Positions 15,127 to 19,706 of a DNA stretch of 19,706 bases are shown piece by piece. The position numbers were made by a program, and so were the translations under genes. Source of the DNA: QYOJ01 sp043810345 (GTDB taxonomy: Bacteria; Bacteroidota; Bacteroidia; Bacteroidales; FEN-979); contig JBDROF010000015.1 in the NCBI GenBank assembly GCA_043810345.1, positions 1 through 19,706 on the forward strand. The letters run 5' to 3'. Each line of letters opens with the position of its first letter. Within the stretch, counting starts at the first letter, position 1. The notes beneath the pieces are model-generated. The model was not told the origin of the DNA, searched no databases, and was given only the letters and a program-made list of their open reading frames with translations.

Positions 15127-15885
15127 ATGAAAACAACGACCCTCCTGGTAATGATGACGCTGATGACCGCTCTGGCATCAGCTCAACCCGACACCATAAC
15201 CATTTCTCAAAAAAAGAGCAGAAATGTTACGTTCGAAATTCATGCCGGTTATTCCATGGCGTTCGGGAAATACATCATGACCGACAAAGACAACAAGCTA
15301 TCGGGTTATGCATCCAACGGTTTTTTTGTTCAGCTCTCCGGTAACTGGCTTGGGAAAAGAGGACTGGGATTGGCTGTGAGTTATTGTTATCAAAACAATG
15401 CTATTCAGGCAGATTTTGCTGATGATACACTGGTTGATATGTCCGGGCCACTCGGTAAGAAGCCTTGGAACAATCACTATCTGCTGGCCGGACCAGCTTT
15501 TATCAAATCATTCGGACAGTGGCTTCTGACGGTCAAAGTACAGGCCGGTGGTGTCCTTGCGTTTTCACCAATATTCAGAATTCCGATGCCTTCCACAGAT
15601 TCACTGAATCCGTTAGCCTTCACAATCAGTGATGGCCCTGGATTCGGGGTTGCCATGCAGGCACTGGCAGGTATTGGTTACCGGGTTACGGATAATTTAA
15701 CCATCAATCTTGCGTTCTCTTTTCTGGGAGGCAATCCTAACCGTTCGAAAAGTTCCAGTCAGTATATTTATGAAGAGGACCCTGAAACCGGTTTCATTAA
15801 TCCGGTCTATATTCATATAGAGAAGGAACGGAAAAAGAAAATTTCGACATTCAATATCGGATTGGGAATTTCGTTCAAATTATAG
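15127..15885 (+). CDS. Predicted outer-membrane beta-barrel protein
   Basis: A 252-aa exported protein of unknown function. Residues 1-20 form a signal peptide (MKTTTLLVMMTLMTALASAQ). The rest alternates amphipathic strands with aromatic ends and polar turns, for example FFVQLSGNWLGKRGLGLAVSY, LTVKVQAGGVLAF and NLTINLAFSFLGG. It closes with a terminal strand ending near Phe (FNIGLGISFKL), typical for BamA-inserted barrels. A TTG at 15103 opens the frame further, but the ATG at 15127 gives the signal peptide and follows the -7 box by 21 nt. The next gene, 14 nt downstream, encodes another protein of the same style and length. The shared operon with waaA suggests a link to lipopolysaccharide or outer-membrane biogenesis, as inference only. 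Confidence 0.75.
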   Translation: MKTTTLLVMMTLMTALASAQPDTITISQKKSRNVTFEIHAGYSMAFGKYIMTDKDNKLSGYASNGFFVQLSGNWLGKRGLGLAVSYCYQNNAIQADFADDTLVDMSGPLGKKPWNNHYLLAGPAFIKSFGQWLLTVKVQAGGVLAFSPIFRIPMPSTDSLNPLAFTISDGPGFGVAMQALAGIGYRVTDNLTINLAFSFLGGNPNRSKSSSQYIYEEDPETGFINPVYIHIEKERKKKISTFNIGLGISFKL

Positions 15886-15899
15886 CCACATAGACCTTC

Positions 15900-16658
15900 A
15901 TGATAACAAGATCTATTCTCTGTTTACTTACTTTCTCCATTGGATCCGCTGCTCAAAGCCAGGTCAGCATCCGCGACTCCTCCATCACCATTCCGATGGT
16001 TTACGCTACCTACAGCTACCAGTTCCCGGGTGGGGATCTGGCCAAACGGTATGGTTCCAACTCCAGTATCGGGGGAGGATTTCTTATCAAAACAACATCT
16101 AACTGGTTGATTGGTGTGGAGGGGAACTTTCAGTTTGGAGGTTTAGTGAAGAATCAGGACAGCCTCCTGAAACCCATCTCCACGCCGGAAGGATACATCA
16201 TTGATGCCAACGGCAAGATTGCCGATGTCATTCTTTATATGCGGGGGTACAGTTTTTTTGGCTGCGTGGGGAAGCTCTTTCCATGGGCAGGACCCAATCC
16301 CAACAGCGGGTTTACCCTGATGGCCGGCGGCGGGTACCTCCAGAACAAAATGAGGATCCTCAACCCCGATAACACAGCTCCCCAGTTGCAGGGGGATTAT
16401 AAAAAAGGATACGACCGGCTGAACGGTGGAGTTGCCTTATCGGCCTCCATCGGGTATCTCTACATGAGCACCAGCCGGCTCTTGAATTTCAGCCTGGCGT
16501 TTGAGTTTATCCAGGCCTGGACCAGGAGCAAACGGGAGGTGGATTTCAATACGGGAAAACCTGATCAGGCAAACCTGTCCAGCCAGTTTTACGGAATCAA
16601 GGCCACGTGGAATATCCCCCTTTACAGAAGAAGCCCGAAGGAATACTACCTTTACTAA
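15900..16658 (+). CDS. Predicted outer-membrane protein upstream of waaA
   Basis: A 252-aa exported protein. The signal peptide is MITRSILCLLTFSIGSAAQSQ. The mature part has repeated Gly/aromatic amphipathic strands (YATYSYQFPGGDL, GGGFLIKTTSNWLIGVEGNFQFG, GFTLMAGGGYLQNKM, LNFSLAFEFIQAW) and a final strand FYGIKATWNIPLY, consistent with an outer-membrane barrel. It is weakly similar in layout to the preceding gene product and may be a distant paralogue. I have an impression that proteins of this kind lie next to Kdo transferase in other Bacteroidales, but could not check. The stop codon TAA merges into a heptad repeat that fills the gap to waaA. Confidence 0.75.
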   Translation: MITRSILCLLTFSIGSAAQSQVSIRDSSITIPMVYATYSYQFPGGDLAKRYGSNSSIGGGFLIKTTSNWLIGVEGNFQFGGLVKNQDSLLKPISTPEGYIIDANGKIADVILYMRGYSFFGCVGKLFPWAGPNPNSGFTLMAGGGYLQNKMRILNPDNTAPQLQGDYKKGYDRLNGGVALSASIGYLYMSTSRLLNFSLAFEFIQAWTRSKREVDFNTGKPDQANLSSQFYGIKATWNIPLYRRSPKEYYLY

Positions 16659-16702
16659 TTACGAATTACGAATGAATTTCCAATTTCTAATTTCTAATTT
16701 CC
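16658..16702 (+). repeat. Stop-anchored heptad array, ATTACGA x2 then AATTTCY x4
   Basis: Two exact ATTACGA units (16658-16671) begin with the last base of the stop codon TAA. After three bases, four 7-nt units AATTTCC, AATTTCT, AATTTCT, AATTTCC (16675-16702) follow. The array ends 10 nt before the waaA ATG, so it forms nearly the whole spacer and may affect waaA translation. It has the same 7-nt period as the arrays at 4062 and 9469 but an unrelated word. Confidence 0.85.
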
Positions 16703-16712
16703 ACGTTGACCA

Positions 16713-18047
16713 ATGACGGTACTTTATACAGTCGGAATATACCTTTACGGACTGGGAATACAGGTTGCCTCCTGGTTCAATCCAAAAGCGAAACAATGGG
16801 TTACTGGCAGGAAGGGGCTTTTCCGAAAACTGGAACAGGCTCTCCGTTCTACGGATGGTGACTGGAAAGGGACAGTTTGGTTCCACTGTGCTTCCCTCGG
16901 AGAGTTCGAACAGGGCCGACCGGTCATTGAACGGTTCCGGGAGTTTTACCCCGGATACCGGATCGTCCTTTCATTCTATTCGCCCAGCGGATATGAAGTA
17001 CGAAAAACATACGCCGGGGCCGATGTCATCTTTTATCTTCCGCTTGACACACTGGCGAATGCCAGAAAGTTAACCGGGTTACTGAAACCCAAACTGGTTT
17101 TTTTCGTCAAGTATGAATACTGGTTTAACTTCCTGATAGAACTAAACCGGAAAAATATCCCGGTCTTTATCATTTCAGCCATATTCCATCGGAATCAACC
17201 GTTTTTCAAAAGATATGGGGGTTGGTTCCGGAAGCAACTTCAGTGTATAAGCTGGTTCTTCCTGCAAAGTGAGGAGGCTAAGGAACTGGCCGAATCCTTG
17301 CGGATAAAACACTTTACCATTACCGGGGATACCCGTTTCGACCGGGTCGTGAGCATCCGGGAACAGCGAACTACGTTTCCGCTGATAGAACAGTTTGCAG
17401 GAGATGCCCGGATATTTCTGGGGGGGAGTACCTGGGAACCGGATGAAGCCCTGATCTTCGGATTAATGAAGGAGGACCATCCAAACCTGAAGTTCATTAT
17501 TGCACCGCATGAGGTGCATCCTTCGAGGATAAAGGATCTGGAAAAGAGTCTACAGTCCACAGTCCACAGTCCACAGTCTTCAATCACCAGCTCACCACCT
17601 CACCACCTCACCACCTCACCAGTCACTCTTTACTCTAACCTCACTCCCGAGAATGCTGCCTCCACCCGGATCATCATCGTTGATTCCATCGGAATCCTGG
17701 CCCATTTGTATCAGTATGCCTCTATCTCTCTGATCGGAGGTGGTTTCGGAGCGGGTATCCATAATATCCTGGAGGCTGCCGGGTTCGGAAATCCGGTACT
17801 GTTTGGTCCCAATTATCAGAAATTCACGGAAGCCCGTGAGTTAATCGAAGCCGGAGGAGCTTTTTGTGTAAAAACACCGGCCGACCTGGAGCGGGTTGTC
17901 ACATCGTTGCTGCATGATCCTGAATCATATTCCAGGGTTTCGTCCATCTGCAAAAATTATGTTGAAAACGGACAAGGTGCTACACGACGGATCCTGCAAG
18001 GAATCCAGACTCTCGGGTTCATTGCGCCCTCCCGTAATAATCACTGA
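16713..18047 (+). CDS. waaA: 3-deoxy-D-manno-octulosonic acid (Kdo) transferase with a repeat-encoded insert
   Basis: GT30 glycosyltransferase that adds Kdo from CMP-Kdo to lipid A precursor at the cytoplasmic face of the inner membrane. It is 444 aa, slightly long. An N-terminal hydrophobic anchor (VLYTVGIYLYGLGIQVASWF) precedes the N-domain with catalytic Glu64 in HCASLGEFEQGRP. The C-domain has the CMP-Kdo binding signature GGGFGAGIHNILEAAGFGNP and then VLFGPNYQKFTEAREL. Between HEVHPSRIKDLEK and NLTPENAAS, residues ~280-308 are low complexity (LQSTVHSPQSS..HHLTTSPV), encoded by tandem repeats at 17552-17620. The loop lies between conserved strands and away from the signature residues, so activity is probably kept. 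It is co-transcribed with the upstream barrels and the phosphatase 3 nt downstream. Confidence 0.93.
   Translation: MTVLYTVGIYLYGLGIQVASWFNPKAKQWVTGRKGLFRKLEQALRSTDGDWKGTVWFHCASLGEFEQGRPVIERFREFYPGYRIVLSFYSPSGYEVRKTYAGADVIFYLPLDTLANARKLTGLLKPKLVFFVKYEYWFNFLIELNRKNIPVFIISAIFHRNQPFFKRYGGWFRKQLQCISWFFLQSEEAKELAESLRIKHFTITGDTRFDRVVSIREQRTTFPLIEQFAGDARIFLGGSTWEPDEALIFGLMKEDHPNLKFIIAPHEVHPSRIKDLEKSLQSTVHSPQSSITSSPPHHLTTSPVTLYSNLTPENAASTRIIIVDSIGILAHLYQYASISLIGGGFGAGIHNILEAAGFGNPVLFGPNYQKFTEARELIEAGGAFCVKTPADLERVVTSLLHDPESYSRVSSICKNYVENGQGATRRILQGIQTLGFIAPSRNNH
17552..17620 (+). repeat. In-frame tandem repeat insert inside waaA
   Basis: Four 7-nt units (ACAGTCC x3, ACAGTCT; 17552-17579) are followed after a short joint by 8-nt units (ATCACCAG, CTCACCAC x3, partial CTCACC; 17583-17620). 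The insert is 69 nt, a multiple of three, and contains no stop in the waaA frame. The words are those of the intergenic arrays at 4062-4103 (16-nt exact match) and 4752-4827 (13-nt exact match TCACCAGCTCACC). Confidence 0.9.
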
Positions 18048-18050
18048 TCC

Positions 18051-18749
18051 ATGAGCCACCGTTGGGTTATCGGGGATATCCATGGGTGTATCAACACCTT
18101 TCGGAAAATGGTGGAAGATGAAATCTCACCCTTTAAGGATGAAATCATCTACATCCTGGGGGATTTGATTGACCGTGGTATTGACAGCAAAGCCGTATTG
18201 GACTACATCCTCTACCTGATGGATAAATCTGTGGATGTTCGGGTAATCAGGGGAAATCACGAGGTGATGCTCCTCGAAGCGGGACGATCAGAAGAGCAAT
18301 TTACCTTGTGGATGCGGAACGGGGGCTTTACCACCCTGAATGATTTCGGTATCGTAATGGATCTATCTACCGGACCGGAAGCAGCTTCCTGTATTCCACC
18401 TGTGTATACGGAGTTTTTCAATGGATTGCCCTGGTATCTGGAGACCGAAGGTTTTTTTCTGGTTCATGCAGGGTTGAACACGGTTAGTAGTGATCCGCTG
18501 AGCGACACCGAAACGATGATCTGGACACGTCAGAAGGGATACAATGCATCATTCCTGAAGGGGAGAAAACTGGTTCATGGTCACTCTCCCGAGTTTCTGG
18601 AAGTGATCCTCGATCAGTTTCAGAACCAGGATTCGCTGGTCTATAATCTGGATGGAGGCTGTGTTTACAGCAATTACCCGGGACTGGGGAACCTGATAGC
18701 CTGGAATCTGGATACCGGTATGATAAAAATTGTTCCGAATCGGGAATAA
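18051..18749 (+). CDS. Metallophosphoesterase, Ser/Thr protein phosphatase-like
   Basis: A 232-aa cytosolic phosphatase of the PPP/ApaH-like fold. Metal ligands are in the order expected: GDIHG (Asp9, His11), GDLIDRG (Asp38, Asp41, Arg42), RGNHE (Asn69, His70, Glu71), LVHAGL and HGHSPE. The length suits bacterial PrpA/ApaH-type enzymes. The substrate could be a phosphoprotein, a diadenosine polyphosphate or a small phosphate ester and cannot be told from sequence. It begins 3 nt after the waaA stop codon, so it is translated from the same message. A role in lipopolysaccharide synthesis is possible but only suggested by position. The 3' end is part of an intrinsic terminator. Confidence 0.9.
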   Translation: MSHRWVIGDIHGCINTFRKMVEDEISPFKDEIIYILGDLIDRGIDSKAVLDYILYLMDKSVDVRVIRGNHEVMLLEAGRSEEQFTLWMRNGGFTTLNDFGIVMDLSTGPEAASCIPPVYTEFFNGLPWYLETEGFFLVHAGLNTVSSDPLSDTETMIWTRQKGYNASFLKGRKLVHGHSPEFLEVILDQFQNQDSLVYNLDGGCVYSNYPGLGNLIAWNLDTGMIKIVPNRE

Positions 18750-18756
18750 TTTTTTC
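18729..18756 (+). terminator. Intrinsic terminator ending the waaA operon
   Basis: ATTGTTCC (18729-18736) pairs with GGAATAAT (18743-18750) around a 6-nt loop, an 8-bp stem with one G-U pair. A T-run follows directly (18750-18755). The stem includes the phosphatase stop codon TAA at 18747-18749. Confidence 0.65.
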
Positions 18757-18809
18757 ATTCAATGAACAGATGATTTTTATGTGTCTGTGTGAAATTGAAA
18801 AATGTCATG

Positions 18810-18817
18810 TACATTTG
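18810..18817 (+). promoter_or_regulatory. -7 promoter box for the FISUMP protein
   Basis: TACATTTG fits TAnnTTTG, 25 nt before the ATG at 18843 and just after the terminator of the preceding operon. No -33 TTG lies at 19 bp. Confidence 0.55.
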
Positions 18818-18842
18818 AAAATGAAATAGTCAATGCTCAATT

Positions 18843-19706
18843 ATGAAAAAAGTCTTTGGTTTTATTGTTCTTCTGATTGCCTGCAATTTTACTGTTAATT
18901 CCCAGGATGTAATTATCAGTTTGACCGGTCAGGAATACCAGACACCACTGGAATTGAATTTTATCAACCTTGAAAACCTGACCAACACCAGTCAGGTGAT
19001 GCTCTCAAATTTGCCTGCCGGAACTACCACGTACCGGATTAACCTGTCCAAAGGAATGATCCTGGGTGCCGGGGAAACTCTTCCAAATGATCCCCAAAGG
19101 ATTCAGGTTCTTTGCAACCAGCCTGGATTCATAAGACTCCTGATCGATTTTCCTGAGAGGGAGTCCATGATCATTCAGATCTATGACATCAACGGGAGAA
19201 AAATTCATGAAGAAAATCTGTCCTGTGACAAGGGAGAGAATCGCCTTGAGATTTCCAGCGGAGGAAACGGAATGTTGCTTGCAGAACTTCATGGAACAAT
19301 GTTTAAATACTGCAATAAGTTTTTCGGCGACGGAAGTGGCCGGGAAATAGAAATTGTTTCCTCTTCAGGAACTTCTACGCTGAAAACCGGTGAAGTGTCT
19401 TTCCCTGAATCCAATTACATGCCGGTTGAATTTATTTATATTCCGGGAGATGTCGTTCGATTCACTGCCTTTAAAGCGGGGTATTACATAAGTTCCATCG
19501 TTCGTATACCCCAGCATGAGGATAGCTATACACTTTATTTAAGCATGCCATGCCCCGGAATCCCTGCTGTGAGTGACTTTGACGGCAATGTGTACTATAC
19601 GGTGCAAATCGGGAACCAATGCTGGATGCGCGAGAACGTTAATTCCACGCATTATTCCGATGGAACCCCGCTGACGGATGGGACGGGAGTTGGCCCTATC
19701 TTTGGG
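18843..19706 (+). CDS. Secreted FISUMP-domain protein, 5' part (runs off window end)
   Basis: The frame is open from ATG 18843 to the window end (288 codons) without a stop, so the C-terminus is missing. Residues 1-21 form a signal peptide (MKKVFGFIVLLIACNFTVNSQ). Residues ~110-150 resemble a T9SS type A sorting/beta-sandwich module (IIQIYDINGRKIHEENL, then ENRLEISSGGNGMLLAELHG) but in an internal position. A beta-rich stretch with a PEGA/carboxypeptidase-regulatory look follows (FIYIPGDVVRFTAFKAGYY). From residue ~244 the Fibrobacter succinogenes major paralogous domain begins (SDFDGNVYYTVQIGNQCWMR, then ENVNSTHYSDGTPL). Proteins of this type are secreted or surface-bound and often multi-copy in Bacteroidales; no biochemical role is established to my knowledge. 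The gene has its own -7 box and is independent of the waaA operon. Confidence 0.85.
   Translation, partial: MKKVFGFIVLLIACNFTVNSQDVIISLTGQEYQTPLELNFINLENLTNTSQVMLSNLPAGTTTYRINLSKGMILGAGETLPNDPQRIQVLCNQPGFIRLLIDFPERESMIIQIYDINGRKIHEENLSCDKGENRLEISSGGNGMLLAELHGTMFKYCNKFFGDGSGREIEIVSSSGTSTLKTGEVSFPESNYMPVEFIYIPGDVVRFTAFKAGYYISSIVRIPQHEDSYTLYLSMPCPGIPAVSDFDGNVYYTVQIGNQCWMRENVNSTHYSDGTPLTDGTGVGPIFG

Noticed and set aside
17552..17620. CRISPR-like array
   Set aside because: Units are 7-8 nt without spacers, the block is in frame within waaA, and no cas genes are present.

Overview
The window looks like chromosome from a Bacteroidota bacterium, most likely of the Bacteroidales. The case rests on a gliding-motility lipoprotein (GldD), a DAHP synthase fused to a C-terminal chorismate mutase, a secreted C69 dipeptidase, a FISUMP-domain protein with a T9SS-sorting-like module, and repeated promoter boxes of the Bacteroidota type (TAnnTTTG). 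Two of these boxes have a -33 TTTG at exactly 19 bp. The content is mainly housekeeping and cell envelope. I see no phage, transposase, CRISPR array, tRNA or rRNA. The largest gene-free gap is 4062-4313, and it holds a repeat array plus the ssb promoter region.

Layout. 1-795: 3' part of mutY. 876-2687: orphan TPR sensor histidine kinase. 2787-4061: soluble PRC-like/MgtE_N/CBS protein. 4314-5424: ssb and gldD, without the gldE I would expect between them. 5502-6413: CorA-type channel, stop to stop with the minus-strand pair 7938-6414 (small membrane protein, then DAHP synthase-chorismate mutase). 8071-9468: asnS. 9563-11308: recJ, overlapping by 4 nt the minus-strand run 15005-11305 (C69 dipeptidase, membrane-anchored coiled-coil protein, pfkA). 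15127-18749: plus-strand run of two predicted outer-membrane barrels, Kdo transferase waaA and a metallophosphoesterase, ended by an intrinsic terminator. 18843-end: start of a secreted FISUMP protein cut by the window edge.

The most unusual signal is in the spaces between genes. Four plus-strand stop codons are followed, from their first downstream base (or from the last base of the stop), by arrays with a 7- or 8-nt period. The units have a fixed core and a variable tail: CAGTNNN x6 after 4061, an 8-nt GGTGAG/CTCACC word in inverted orientation after 4751, ATCNNNN x6 after 9468, and ATTACGA x2 plus AATTTCY x4 after 16656-16658. Two of these words (CAGTCCA and CTCACCAC) recur as a 69-nt in-frame insert inside waaA. 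The unit lengths there are not multiples of three, so a change in copy number would shift the frame. I know of no assigned function for this stop-anchored heptad/octad architecture. It is the best candidate here for an undescribed element family. A separate G-rich hairpin with a quadruplex-type motif lies in the divergent region upstream of asnS.

Functional links: waaA, the barrels, gldD, the dipeptidase and the FISUMP protein point to envelope biogenesis and secretion. mutY, ssb and recJ cover DNA repair and replication. pfkA and the DAHP synthase fusion cover central and aromatic metabolism. The MgtE_N/CBS protein and CorA suggest divalent-cation sensing and transport.
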